Origin: Streptomyces sp. 6-11-2
GTDB lineage: Bacteria > Actinomycetota > Actinomycetes > Streptomycetales > Streptomycetaceae
Length of the DNA stretch: 64,000 nucleotides
NCBI RefSeq assembly: GCF_006540305.1
Contig: NZ_BJOR01000001.1
Span: 6,324,001-6,388,000, forward strand
Direction of reading: 5' to 3'
Both the position numbers and the translations under genes were made by a program. The notes beneath the pieces are model-generated. The model searched no databases. It saw only the letters and a program-made list of their open reading frames with translations, and was not told where the DNA came from. Positions 26,006-34,546 of this stretch are shown one piece after another. The stretch's first letter is position 1. Each line of letters opens with the position of its first letter.

Positions 26006-26776
26006 TCACGCAGTGCCGGGGCGGGTGAGGGCGGCGAGCGCCGGGTACTCCAGCCACGGGTCCGACAGGGCGCGCAGGGCGAGGTCGGGGTGCTGGGCGT
26101 GGTGGACGCGGAAGTACGCCATCACCCGCGGGATGCTGCTGGTGTTGATGCCGACCCGGTGCGGGACGAGGTGGTGCATCACGATCACGTCGCCGGGCCC
26201 GGCGGTGAGAGCGGTGCCGTCCTGGATATCGATGTCGTCGGGGGTCTGGGCTGGCTGCCCCAGGACCCAGTCCGTGGCGAAGTACCGGGCCATCCGGTGG
26301 TGCCCGCCGGGTACGTAGTGCAGAGCGCCGGCGTCCGCGGTGGCGCTGCCGTCCAAGACGACGCCGACGATGAAGCTGAACGTGCGCAGGTCGCGCGGTT
26401 CCAGGTGGGGGCAGGAGACGCCGTCGATGTGCATCCGCTTCACGGGCTGCTCGGCGCCGTGCGGAAGTCGGATCTGGATCTGCGCCCGGGTGACCGGGGC
26501 GGGCGTCGCGGGTCGCAGAAGGTCTTCGGCCAGCTCTGTAAGGCCGCTGCGCTGGTAGAGGGCGAGGAGGTCGGGGTGCTCCTCCAGCTGGGGGGCGAAG
26601 CTGCGTTCGGTGTAGGCGGTGAGCCGCGTGGGGTCGTACGCCTCGGCCAGCCAGCCGCCGACGAGGTCACGGGCCCGGGACAGGACGGCGCCGTGGACCA
26701 GGCCACGGCGTATGAGGACGCCGTCGGCGACGAACCGGCGACGCTCGTCGTCGCTCCACGCCACAGGACTGGGCAT
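26006..26776 (-). CDS. PhyH-family Fe/2OG dioxygenase 2
   Basis: 256 aa with AAGGAG upstream of the ATG. The HxD pair is in RMHIDGVSCPH and the distal histidine lies in MHHLVPHRVGINTS, with R in SSIPRVMAYF as the probable 2-oxoglutarate anchor. GALHYVPGGHHRMARYF is a typical PhyH segment. It is only distantly similar to PhyH 1, so the operon likely performs two separate oxidations. It ends 14 nt before the YrdC start and begins after an intercistronic hairpin. Confidence 0.85.
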   Translation of the reverse strand: MPSPVAWSDDERRRFVADGVLIRRGLVHGAVLSRARDLVGGWLAEAYDPTRLTAYTERSFAPQLEEHPDLLALYQRSGLTELAEDLLRPATPAPVTRAQIQIRLPHGAEQPVKRMHIDGVSCPHLEPRDLRTFSFIVGVVLDGSATADAGALHYVPGGHHRMARYFATDWVLGQPAQTPDDIDIQDGTALTAGPGDVIVMHHLVPHRVGINTSSIPRVMAYFRVHHAQHPDLALRALSDPWLEYPALAALTRPGTA

Positions 26777-26804
26777 GCTGGATCTCCTTCCGGAAGGACA
26801 CGGG

Positions 26805-26832
26805 GCCGGGGCGGGAAGACAGCCGCCCCGGC
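26805..26832 (-). terminator. Intercistronic hairpin inside the operon
   Basis: GCCGGGGCGG (26805-26814) and CCGCCCCGGC (26823-26832) form a 10-bp stem between the methyltransferase and PhyH 2 genes. It may terminate part of the transcripts or protect the upstream message. Confidence 0.55.
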
Positions 26833-26852
26833 GCGAAGGGCTGGGGAGCGGG

Positions 26853-27632
26853 TCAGCCGCGGCGGCCGAGGACGACCTGGAAGGAGGCGTGCTCGATCAG
26901 ACCGCCGGCGGCGGTGTGCTCGTCGAGCAGGACGCGGGCGCGGCGCTCGAAGTCGTCGACCTGCTCACCGAACAGCGGCCGAGCGGCGAAGCTGGTCGAG
27001 TACAGGTAGCCGATCACCGCCTCGGTGGTCCACTCCCGCTCGACGGCGATGATGTGTTCCTCGACCTGACCGAACGCGGACTCGGCGAGGATGTCGCGGT
27101 ACGGCCGGTTGTGCGCCGCGTACTTCTTGCCCACCCCGGCCCGCCGTTCCTCGCCCAGGTACTCCTGGATCAGGGCGCGCAGGGCGTCGGTCCACTCGGT
27201 GCGCGCGGTCCACAGGCTGCCGTCGCCCATGACCGCGACGGTCGCGTCCGGCGCGGTCATGCCCTCCAGGCGCGACAGCACCACGCCCTGCTTCATCCAG
27301 TGGAACGCCCTGCAGACCGTGACGAGGTCGGCCCGGTAGGAGGCGGGCGGGGTGAACTCCTCGGCGGAGGTGTTGTGCAGGCGGACGGTGACCGGCATCC
27401 CGGCGAGCGCCTTGTCGGCCTCGCCGAGCATGCCCGCGTCCTGCTCGACGACGTCGATCTCCGTCATCTTCCCGGCCAGGGCCAGGGGGACCTGTCCGGT
27501 GCCGGACCCGAGGTCGAGCAGGGCCCGGTGCTCCTTGCCGGCCACCCGCCGTGCGAGCAGCTCGACGGCTTCCTTCGGGATGCCGGGCCGGTAGGCGGCA
27601 TAGAACGGGGCAGTGGTGTCGAACTGGCTCAC
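26853..27632 (-). CDS. Class I SAM-dependent methyltransferase
   Basis: 259 aa from GTG 27632, which has GGAG upstream and overlaps the HAD gene stop as GTGA. The N-terminus FDTTAPFYAAYRPGIP is typical of UbiE/COQ5-like methyltransferases. SAM motif I is LLDLGSGTGQVPLALAG, with the acidic motif II in EIDVVEQDAGML and motif III region in CRAFHWM. The substrate is likely a small molecule. This is one of at least three methyltransferase domains in the operon. Confidence 0.9.
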   Translation of the reverse strand: MSQFDTTAPFYAAYRPGIPKEAVELLARRVAGKEHRALLDLGSGTGQVPLALAGKMTEIDVVEQDAGMLGEADKALAGMPVTVRLHNTSAEEFTPPASYRADLVTVCRAFHWMKQGVVLSRLEGMTAPDATVAVMGDGSLWTARTEWTDALRALIQEYLGEERRAGVGKKYAAHNRPYRDILAESAFGQVEEHIIAVEREWTTEAVIGYLYSTSFAARPLFGEQVDDFERRARVLLDEHTAAGGLIEHASFQVVLGRRG

Positions 27633-28327
27633 GGGGTGGAACTCCTGATCATGTGGGTTGACGGAAGGGTGGTCTGCTCGATGTGCTCGACCGCACGGGT
27701 GAGGTCCGGTACGACCGTGACCCGGCCGGGGTGCTCGGCCAGCAGCCGGAGTGCCTCGGACGACCCGGTGCGGGGGGTGATCCACAGGGCGTGGGCTCCA
27801 GCGGCGAGGGCGCCGCGTACGTCGTAGTCGAGGCTGTCGCCGACGTGCAGCACCTCCGCGGGATCCCGGCCGTGCAGCCGGGCGACAGTCTCCACGGCGC
27901 GAGCGTCGGGTTTGGCGAACCCGAGTTGCCACGACGGGTGATGGGCCCGGAGGTGAGGGGCGAGGAGTGCTGCGACGTCGGTCTCCTGCTCGTCCCAGTG
28001 GCTCACGTTCGACAGGGTGACCACCGGCACGACCCGGGCGACCCGTGCCACCGCCTCCACCGCTCCGGGCCACAGGGCGAAGCCGGGCGGGCGGTGGTCG
28101 TGGGGGAAGGCGGACGGTGCGATCCCCAGAGCGGCACACACCGTCTGCGGTGCTGTCGCATCGCGGCGCGGGTCCAGGGCATGCAGGAGCTGCTGAGCGA
28201 CCTGCTTCGCCCGCCGGGCCGGGAGCGGGGACAGCTCCACCAGCCGCTGCGTCAGCGTCGTCCCGGACGGCTCGCCCAGGGTGTATCCGACATCGAGGCT
28301 CACCAGCCGCACCGCAGCCGCGTTCAC
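27629..28327 (-). CDS. HAD-superfamily hydrolase
   Basis: 232 aa from GTG 28327. HAD motif I is SLDVGYTLGE: the nucleophile Asp is kept, but the usual second Asp position of DxDxT is replaced by Gly (DxGxT), as in several HAD subfamilies. Motif II is VVTLSNVS, motif III a lysine in GFAKPDARAVE, and motif IV HVGDSLDYDVRGALAAG. It likely removes phosphate from a small metabolite. In this operon it could dephosphorylate a kinase or phosphoketolase product. Confidence 0.86.
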   Translation of the reverse strand: MNAAAVRLVSLDVGYTLGEPSGTTLTQRLVELSPLPARRAKQVAQQLLHALDPRRDATAPQTVCAALGIAPSAFPHDHRPPGFALWPGAVEAVARVARVVPVVTLSNVSHWDEQETDVAALLAPHLRAHHPSWQLGFAKPDARAVETVARLHGRDPAEVLHVGDSLDYDVRGALAAGAHALWITPRTGSSEALRLLAEHPGRVTVVPDLTRAVEHIEQTTLPSTHMIRSSTP

Positions 28328-28773
28328 GACGGACCCGCCAGAGCCGCGATGATCATGCCGATCCGCTCGGTGCGCACGGGCCCGGAGTCGGCTTCGCTGA
28401 GGAAGGTCAGCAGGTGCCGGGCTTCGGCCGGCGACCAGCCGCTGGTGTCGACACCCGCCTCAGCAGCGGCCTGGGCGAGGTCGGCGGGGATCGTCGGCGG
28501 GCGGGCGCCGTGCGGAATCAGCAGTGTGCCGCTCCACTCCTCGCCAGCCTGTGCCCGGGGCAGGACGGATACGAGGGGCGCAAGGACAGTGACGTCATCG
28601 AACGTGAGGATCCTGACCGGGAGTTCAGGAAGGTGCACTGGCTGGTCGAGGCGAAGGGTCGTGGACAGGAAGGTATCGTGTCCGCTCAGCCGCTCGTCCA
28701 CGACAAACAGCACGGTCCCTTCGCGCCGCTCCAGTCGGCCGTGGATCGCCAACTCGCCTGTGTGCCTGGGCAT
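28324..28773 (-). CDS. Hypothetical protein
   Basis: 149 aa from ATG 28773, which overlaps the upstream TAA (TAATG), with its own stop overlapping the HAD start. The N-terminal half is beta-rich (ELAIHGRLERREGTVLFVVD ... TLRLDQPVHL), and the C-terminal half is helical (GWSPAEARHLLTFLSEADSG). I do not recognise a family with confidence. The overlaps on both sides make it a real operon member. Confidence 0.7.
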   Translation of the reverse strand: MPRHTGELAIHGRLERREGTVLFVVDERLSGHDTFLSTTLRLDQPVHLPELPVRILTFDDVTVLAPLVSVLPRAQAGEEWSGTLLIPHGARPPTIPADLAQAAAEAGVDTSGWSPAEARHLLTFLSEADSGPVRTERIGMIIAALAGPS

Positions 28774-29825
28774 TACCGACGCACCTCCATCCCGAGACCG
28801 GGCCGGTTGGGAAGAGCGACATGCCCGCCGTCCGGCCGAAGCGTGCCGCGCAGCGTCCGCTGCCGGCGTGGCTCCCACACCACCTGGTACTCCACCGCGC
28901 CCGCCGCATCTGGGAAGGCGGCGGCAAGGTGCACGGCGGGCAGGAACGCCCGGCCGTGCAGGTGGACGGGCACTCTCGCTTCGTGGGCGGCGCAGAGCCA
29001 GGTACGCGCTTCGGTGATCCCGCCGCACCACACCGCGTCGAACGTGAACGCCTCCGGCCGGCAGTGCTCCAGCAGGGCCCTGGCGTCCTCCGCATGGGAC
29101 AGCCGCTCGCCGAACGCGACCCGAAGACCTTCCGTCTGTCGGCGCAGCTGTCGGTACGCTGCCTGGTCCGTTCGCGGGAGCGGGTCCTCCACCCAGCGCA
29201 CCGTCTCCGGAATGAGGAGCGGTGCGATCTCCGTCGTCCGCAGGTGGCCCCACGTACCCAGGGCGTCCACCGCCACTCTGTGCCCCGCCCACGTCGCCGC
29301 ACGTTCGGCCAGTAGCACCATCTCGGCGGCTTCTGCGCCGCCGCGTAGGGCCCACTTGGTGAAGGTGAACCCCTCGTCGGCGGTCGTCTTGACGGACTCG
29401 GCGGCTGAGTCGGCGGCCAGGTCCAGGGAGAGCCAGGAGGCGTAGACCGGCACCCGTGGTGCGGGCCGGTTGCTGAGCAGGGCCGCGACCGGAAGGTCGG
29501 CGAGGCGGCCGTGCAGGTCCCACACCGCGCAGTCCAGCGCCCCGACCGCCCAGCGCCCGAGCCCCGCCGCGTGCGGACCGAGTTCGGCCAGGAGCCTGCG
29601 CAGCAGACCTGTGTGGTCGGTCACTGGGTGTCGCAGCGCGCTCTGGCCGAGCCGTGTGGCGACGAGTGCGGCGGGCAGCTCGTCGACCGGGGCGAATACC
29701 CCGTTAACTCCGCCGGCTTCGACCACTACCGCGAACCGGCTGTCGCCCGCCTTCCACGGACCGGCCACGCTCTCGTCGAGGCGCTCGACCCGCACCCGGT
29801 CGATGACCGCGTCAGCGGGGTCCAT
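28773..29825 (-). CDS. Enolase-superfamily enzyme (MR/MLE-like)
   Basis: 350 aa, about the normal size for mandelate racemase/muconate-lactonizing/OSBS-like enzymes. The barrel shows the second-strand lysine in FTFTKWALRGG, metal ligands D in RVAVDALGTW, E in RWVEDPL and E in AFGERLSH, and a late His in VHLHGRAFLP. The family abstracts a proton alpha to a carboxylate, giving epimerisation, dehydration or cycloisomerisation. The single KW in place of KxK suggests a distinct subgroup. An acid-sugar or amino acid-derived substrate is plausible. Start overlaps the radical SAM gene by 14 nt. Confidence 0.85.
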   Translation of the reverse strand: MDPADAVIDRVRVERLDESVAGPWKAGDSRFAVVVEAGGVNGVFAPVDELPAALVATRLGQSALRHPVTDHTGLLRRLLAELGPHAAGLGRWAVGALDCAVWDLHGRLADLPVAALLSNRPAPRVPVYASWLSLDLAADSAAESVKTTADEGFTFTKWALRGGAEAAEMVLLAERAATWAGHRVAVDALGTWGHLRTTEIAPLLIPETVRWVEDPLPRTDQAAYRQLRRQTEGLRVAFGERLSHAEDARALLEHCRPEAFTFDAVWCGGITEARTWLCAAHEARVPVHLHGRAFLPAVHLAAAFPDAAGAVEYQVVWEPRRQRTLRGTLRPDGGHVALPNRPGLGMEVRR

Positions 29826-30930
29826 CGACGAGGTCCTTTCCCGCGTAGGTGAAGTACCACAGCGGCCGGTAGCACTCCCAGCCCACCGGCTGCAGTCCGG
29901 TCTCCGCCATAGCCCGCTCGATCACCGTACGCGCCTGCAGGTAGTACTCCAGGCTCTCCGCGCCCGGCGTCCGCATCCCCTGCATGATCACCGTATGTGC
30001 CTGGAAGACCTGGACGTTCGGGAACGCGGTGACCTCGCCCGCCAGCTCGTTCACCCCGCGCATGAGGTCTTCCATCGGGTCCAGGCCGGCGATGTACGTG
30101 TATGAGGTGTCCAGCCCTGCCTTACGCGCCCGCGTCAGCAGGTCCGGCATCTGCTCCGGCCGAAGGTCGGCCTTGGTCGCCTTCATCAGGGCCTCCCGCC
30201 GGGTGAAGTGCTCGGCCGTCAGCCTGAGCACGAACGGGGACACCTGCGACGCGATGGTCTCGAACGCCTCGTCGGTGCGCAGCACGGAGGTGAGGAAGCC
30301 GATCCGAGCCGTGACACCGGCCCGCTCCAGAGCAGGCCGCAAGGCAATCAGGTGCGCGACGGCGGCCTCCTCCCGCTCGAAGCAGCCGGTGGAGACGGTG
30401 ACCTCCTCCAACTCGGCCAGGTTGCGGCGGGGGTGCTGCTCGCCGAGGGCACGCAGCAGGGCGTCGAGCCCCTGGTCCTCCTGCATCCTCGGATCGGCGG
30501 CTGCCTCCAGGGTGTTCGGGCACCAGCCGCACCCGACGCACCGGCTGCGGGCGTTGGGGTTGAGGGTCGCGGCCCGGCCGCTGTTGCGGAAGTACCCCCC
30601 GACCGCCTCGTCGGCATCGATGCGCTCGACGTGCGCGACCACCGAGCCGTTCAGCGACAGCTCGTCGCCCCGGAGCCGGAACGGGCTGGCCGGCTGGTTC
30701 AGCGGGACGATGATCTGCCAGGCAACGTGGGGGCGGCGTACGAGGCGGAGGTTGACCCGGGCCCGGTGACGGTCCTGGTCGGAGGTGATCCCGTACAGGT
30801 TGACGGCGATCAGCAGCACGTCCTCGACGGGGACTCCGTGGCGCAGGGCAGCCTGCTCCAGATCATGTAGGCGGTCGGTGCCGACGGCGCTGTCCGAGGG
30901 TATGGACCGGCGCAGCGAGAGAGGCGACAT
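29812..30930 (-). CDS. Radical SAM-like protein
   Basis: 372 aa from ATG 30930 (GGAG 6 nt upstream); a TTG at 30942 is an alternative. A cysteine cluster C131-x2-C134-x2-C137 lies in SRCVGCGWCPNTLE, unlike the canonical Cx3Cx2C. A TIM-barrel pattern follows: VTVSTGCFEREEAAVAHL, RLTAEHFTRREALMKATK, SYTYIAGLDPMEDL and VQVFQAHTVI. The last motifs are familiar from several small-molecule radical SAM enzymes. It could perform a radical rearrangement or C-C bond chemistry in the pathway. The odd cysteine spacing makes cluster binding worth testing. Confidence 0.72.
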   Translation of the reverse strand: MSPLSLRRSIPSDSAVGTDRLHDLEQAALRHGVPVEDVLLIAVNLYGITSDQDRHRARVNLRLVRRPHVAWQIIVPLNQPASPFRLRGDELSLNGSVVAHVERIDADEAVGGYFRNSGRAATLNPNARSRCVGCGWCPNTLEAAADPRMQEDQGLDALLRALGEQHPRRNLAELEEVTVSTGCFEREEAAVAHLIALRPALERAGVTARIGFLTSVLRTDEAFETIASQVSPFVLRLTAEHFTRREALMKATKADLRPEQMPDLLTRARKAGLDTSYTYIAGLDPMEDLMRGVNELAGEVTAFPNVQVFQAHTVIMQGMRTPGAESLEYYLQARTVIERAMAETGLQPVGWECYRPLWYFTYAGKDLVDGPR

Positions 30931-31038
30931 GGAGAACTCCAACTTGAGCTTGAGCGGTGGTGTGTTGCTACTGAGGGCGCGGCACTTACGTCGTGTCGCG
31001 GGAGGACATCGGTGCCGGCTGTTGTGCCAATGCGCCGC

Positions 31039-32211
31039 CTACTTGGCTGAGGCGAAGGCAGTGAAGTGCGCCGGCGGGTGGTCGATGGGCAGGTCGGGCC
31101 GCCAGGCGGTGAGGATCTGGGCGCTGCATACGAACAGGCCGTCGGGGAGCTGATCGAGCGGGTACCACGCCCAGTCGCCGACGCTCTCGCCCGGCTGCGT
31201 GGTCGGCTGCCCTTGCCAGGCGTGGACGAGCGCGCCGACGGTGACCCGCAGGACACCTTCGACGCGGTCGACGAGCGTTCCCAGGAGCCCCACGTCGCCG
31301 GTCCGAGCGACCAGACCGGTCTCCTCAGCGAGTTCGCGGATCACCGCGTCCTCGAAGGATTCCCCGGCCTCCACGCTTCCGCCGGGCAGTTCGAGGGTGC
31401 CGCGGCGGTGCCGGCCCAGCAGGATGCCCTGCTCGCTGAGCAGGATCGCTCCGACACCGACGGCCGCGTGGGCGGCCGGCGCTCGGGTGCTGCGGGGCCG
31501 GCTGGACACGCGCGCCGGTCGGTCGGGCAAGCGCCGGGCGCGGATGAGCTGCTGGATGACCGTGGCGCTCGCGTCGGGGTGCGGGAGCAGGTCGATGGCC
31601 TCGACGCGGAAGCCGTACTCGGTGAGCAGGTCCTCCCACAGCTGCGGTGCCAGGACCCACATCTGCGTCGGCAGGGGCGGGTCGTCGCGCAGTAGGATCA
31701 TCTGCTCGCACGGCGCCACCTCGGTGGACGGACCGCGGCCGTGCAGGTCGGTGTGCAGGAGCGAGAGGATCAGCGGGGCGCCGGGACGCAGGCCGTTGCG
31801 CAGTGCGGGCAGCGAGCGGTGCGGGTCGATGAAGGCGAGCGTCCCGATCGCGTACGCGGCGTCGAACGGCACGGCTCCGGCCAGGTACTTGGTTACGTCT
31901 GCCTGGACGAACTCCACGCCTTCCACGTCCGCGTGGGCGCCGACGGCGCGTTCGTGCTGGGTTGGGGACAGTTCGATGCCGGTGACGCGGGCTCCGTGTG
32001 CCTGGGCGAGGTGGACGGCGTGGTGGCCGGCTCCGGAGCCGATGTCCAGGACGCGGCGGCCGGTGACGGCGCCGAGGATTTCTGCTCCCGGTCCGATCCC
32101 TTCCCAGGGTGTCCAGCCGAGCTGGTCGGGGATGGGCGGGGTGTAGGCGCGGGCCAGTTGGCGCTGGCCGTAGAGCTGCCAGGCCCGGGTGTTGGTCTCC
32201 TCGGCGGGCAC
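31039..32211 (-). CDS. Methyltransferase-NUDIX fusion protein
   Basis: 390 aa from a GTG with AGGAGG upstream. Residues about 30-225 form a class I SAM methyltransferase (RVLDIGSGAGHHAVHLAQAHG, GIELSPTQHERA, FDAAYAIGTLAFID). Residues about 245-375 form a NUDIX hydrolase with the box ELPGGSVEAGESFEDAVIRE followed by LAEETGL. The two are joined by a basic proline-rich linker. NUDIX enzymes cleave nucleoside diphosphates linked to another moiety. A fusion suggests that methylation and hydrolysis act on the same intermediate. Confidence 0.88.
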   Translation of the reverse strand: MPAEETNTRAWQLYGQRQLARAYTPPIPDQLGWTPWEGIGPGAEILGAVTGRRVLDIGSGAGHHAVHLAQAHGARVTGIELSPTQHERAVGAHADVEGVEFVQADVTKYLAGAVPFDAAYAIGTLAFIDPHRSLPALRNGLRPGAPLILSLLHTDLHGRGPSTEVAPCEQMILLRDDPPLPTQMWVLAPQLWEDLLTEYGFRVEAIDLLPHPDASATVIQQLIRARRLPDRPARVSSRPRSTRAPAAHAAVGVGAILLSEQGILLGRHRRGTLELPGGSVEAGESFEDAVIRELAEETGLVARTGDVGLLGTLVDRVEGVLRVTVGALVHAWQGQPTTQPGESVGDWAWYPLDQLPDGLFVCSAQILTAWRPDLPIDHPPAHFTAFASAK

Positions 32212-32242
32212 GATTGCCTCCTGGTGGGCGGGTGTTCAGGGG

Positions 32243-33145
32243 TCAGGTGTGCGTGATCAGGTAGGCGGGGCCCTCGCCGCGCCGGGCTCGTTCGATGGAG
32301 TCGAGGCGGGCGAAGGCGCGCGGCGCCATCAGCTCCTGCCAGGTCGCGAGGTCGTGGACGGCCCACATGTCGTGCTCTGCGGGGTCGAGGCGGATCCGGC
32401 CGAGCTGGTCGGCGGTCAGTCGGCCTCCGTCGAAGATGAGCCCCACCTTGTTCAGCGGTTGGCGCGGTCCGGCGTGCAGGAAGTGCGTCAGGAGCAGCTT
32501 CGGCGTGTGCAGACCGAGTTCGAGGCCGGTCTCCTCGACCGCTTCGCGCAAGGCGGTCTGCAGCGGGTCTTCGCCCGGGGCGTCGAGGTTGCCGCCCGGG
32601 AACTGCCAGAGTCTCGAGCCGTAGACGGAGCGGAGCTGGACCGGCCGGTCGTGCTCGTCGCGGATGTAGAGGCAGCCGTACACCGTGTGGTGGGGGACGG
32701 TCTGCGCGTACTCCTCGGCCGTCATAGGCATGGGGCGGCCGGGCTGGGCCGGGCGGTGGTCGAATGTGAGGGCGAGGACGCCGAGGGCTTCCTTGGCGGG
32801 CGGGTAGATGCTGCGGAGGTTGGCGAGTAGCTCTCCGGGCGGCGCGTCCGGGTCGATGCGTACGGGGGCCTCCGAGCTGAGCAGGTCCTCGAAGGAGGGG
32901 TACGGGGTGATCCGCTGCACGATGATGTCGAGTTTCCGACCGGTGTCCCGGTCGTGGAAGACGACCGTGTCGCCGGCGGCGACGGCGCGCTTGTTCGGGG
33001 TGGCCACCCTCACTTCGACCGTCTTGCGGCCTGCTTCTACTTGGCGGTAGTACCGCCCGAGCAGGTGCATGTGGTGCTCGCGTGGTTCCTCTCCGGCCGC
33101 CGGACTCGGGACGGCTGGGATCGCCTGCTGGGTGTCATCAGGCAT
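32243..33145 (-). CDS. ASCH-NUDIX fusion protein
   Basis: 300 aa from an ATG with GGAGG upstream. Residues about 25-130 look like an ASCH domain (RYYRQVEAGRKTVEVRVATPNKR split here, AAGDTVVFHDRDTGRKL, YPSFEDLLSSE), a fold related to PUA that binds RNA or modified nucleosides. Residues about 150-290 carry a NUDIX domain with FPGGNLDAPGEDPLQTALRE and AVEETGLEL. The arrangement suggests recognition of a nucleotide-like substrate by the first domain and pyrophosphate cleavage by the second. Confidence 0.82.
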   Translation of the reverse strand: MPDDTQQAIPAVPSPAAGEEPREHHMHLLGRYYRQVEAGRKTVEVRVATPNKRAVAAGDTVVFHDRDTGRKLDIIVQRITPYPSFEDLLSSEAPVRIDPDAPPGELLANLRSIYPPAKEALGVLALTFDHRPAQPGRPMPMTAEEYAQTVPHHTVYGCLYIRDEHDRPVQLRSVYGSRLWQFPGGNLDAPGEDPLQTALREAVEETGLELGLHTPKLLLTHFLHAGPRQPLNKVGLIFDGGRLTADQLGRIRLDPAEHDMWAVHDLATWQELMAPRAFARLDSIERARRGEGPAYLITHT

Positions 33146-33277
33146 ATGTGCCTCCGTTCGATGTGTTCCGTCCGCCGCGGTCGTGCGGTCGTGGGGTCGC
33201 GACCGGGTCAGGGGGGCCGCGCTCCTGTGTTTCCGGCTCGGCGTGGGGGCAAGGAAGCGGACGAGGGTGCCGGTGCG

Positions 33278-34546
33278 TTAGGGCAGTTCGATCGGTCCGT
33301 AGCGCGCGTGCGGCTCCTGCCGCATCAGCGCGTCGTACCGGTCCGCTACCGAGAAGTGCCAGAACTCGGTTCCATAGTTCGTAAAGCCCGCGTTCTCCAT
33401 GGCGTTGAGCAGCAGCGTGCGGTGGTGACGCGCCTGATCGCTGAGGTTCGGGGCGTGCGTGAAGCAGGCCCCGTCGCTCTCCTCTGGGGAGGCATTGACA
33501 CGGGTGCCGAGGTCGAGTTCGTGGCCGTCTTGGTCGACGAGGGTGACGTCCACTGCCGCGCCCGCGGAGTGGGGCGCGATCTCCGGCGGCGACACGTACC
33601 GGCTGGCGGCCTGGTGCAGATGCTCAGCTGTCCAGTCGGGGTGGGCGGCGGCCAGCTCGTCCCGGTACTCGGTGAAGTAGCGCTGCTGGAGGGAAAACGG
33701 CCGGTAGCCCTCGATGAAGAGCAGGTCGGTGCCGGCGGGCAGGAGCGAGCGGGCGTGCTCCAGCCGGGCCAGGACGCTCTCGCGGATGTGGGCGAACGCA
33801 CCCAGGGGATCCTGCTTGCGGGGATCGACGCGGAAGTCGTGGTCACGTACGTCGACGAGCGGCTCCCCGCACTCGCGCACCGGGATCGCGGCGACTTGCG
33901 GATCGGACATCAACACCAGAGGGTTCATCGAGTCTCCCTGTGGCGGCTTGCACTGCGGGGGCGGGACAGGGGAGGCAGAGGCCAGATCGGTTTCGCGCAG
34001 GATCCGCGCGACGGTGTCCTGCAGCGTGCTGTCGGCCGGGATCACGGTCTCCAGACCGCCGGGCAGCAGATCCAGCTCGCGGTACCAGGAGGCAAGGTGG
34101 TTGTCGGTGACTTGCGCCAGGTACGCGGCATTCGCCTTCGACGCGTGTCGGGCAAACGTCGTTTCCAGCGGCACGTCCAGGTAGTAGCAGCGGGAGACGC
34201 CGCGGTGATCCCGTACCAGAGACGTGATCATGTGGCTGTAGCGATCGGCGTACAGGATCCCTTCGAGCACGACGTGAAAGCCGGCGTCCAGGGCTTCGCG
34301 TGCGATGCTGCCCAGCAGGGCGATGTTGGCGCCGCGCGCGGTGTCGTGTTCCCTGAGCACGTTCCGGCGGATCACGTCCTGGCCCACGACCGCGATACCG
34401 CGGCCGTAGTGATCTCGCAGTCCCTGGGCCACGCTTGACTTGCCTGACGCCGAGTTGCCGCGGATCACCACGAGGCGGGTGTCCGGACGTCCGGCCGCAG
34501 TTGCAGCGGACACGCGACAGGGTGCGCCGCTCGGTGTGCCGGTCAT
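33278..34546 (-). CDS. P-loop kinase-VanX (D-Ala-D-Ala dipeptidase) fusion
   Basis: 422 aa from ATG 34546, which overlaps the triple-NUDIX stop. Residues about 22-200 are a zeta-toxin-like kinase (VVIRGNSASGKSSVAQGLRD, VVLEGILYADRY). Residues about 215-422 are a VanX-type zinc dipeptidase: EGYRP, the zinc motif PHSAGAAVDVTL and catalytic E plus zinc H in GTEFWHFSV. An internal ATG before NPLVLMSDP near residue 215 has its own ribosome-site-like AGGGAG, so a separate dipeptidase might also be made. VanX confers resistance by removing D-Ala-D-Ala; here it could be self-protection or tailoring. Confidence 0.85.
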   Translation of the reverse strand: MTGTPSGAPCRVSAATAAGRPDTRLVVIRGNSASGKSSVAQGLRDHYGRGIAVVGQDVIRRNVLREHDTARGANIALLGSIAREALDAGFHVVLEGILYADRYSHMITSLVRDHRGVSRCYYLDVPLETTFARHASKANAAYLAQVTDNHLASWYRELDLLPGGLETVIPADSTLQDTVARILRETDLASASPVPPPQCKPPQGDSMNPLVLMSDPQVAAIPVRECGEPLVDVRDHDFRVDPRKQDPLGAFAHIRESVLARLEHARSLLPAGTDLLFIEGYRPFSLQQRYFTEYRDELAAAHPDWTAEHLHQAASRYVSPPEIAPHSAGAAVDVTLVDQDGHELDLGTRVNASPEESDGACFTHAPNLSDQARHHRTLLLNAMENAGFTNYGTEFWHFSVADRYDALMRQEPHARYGPIELP

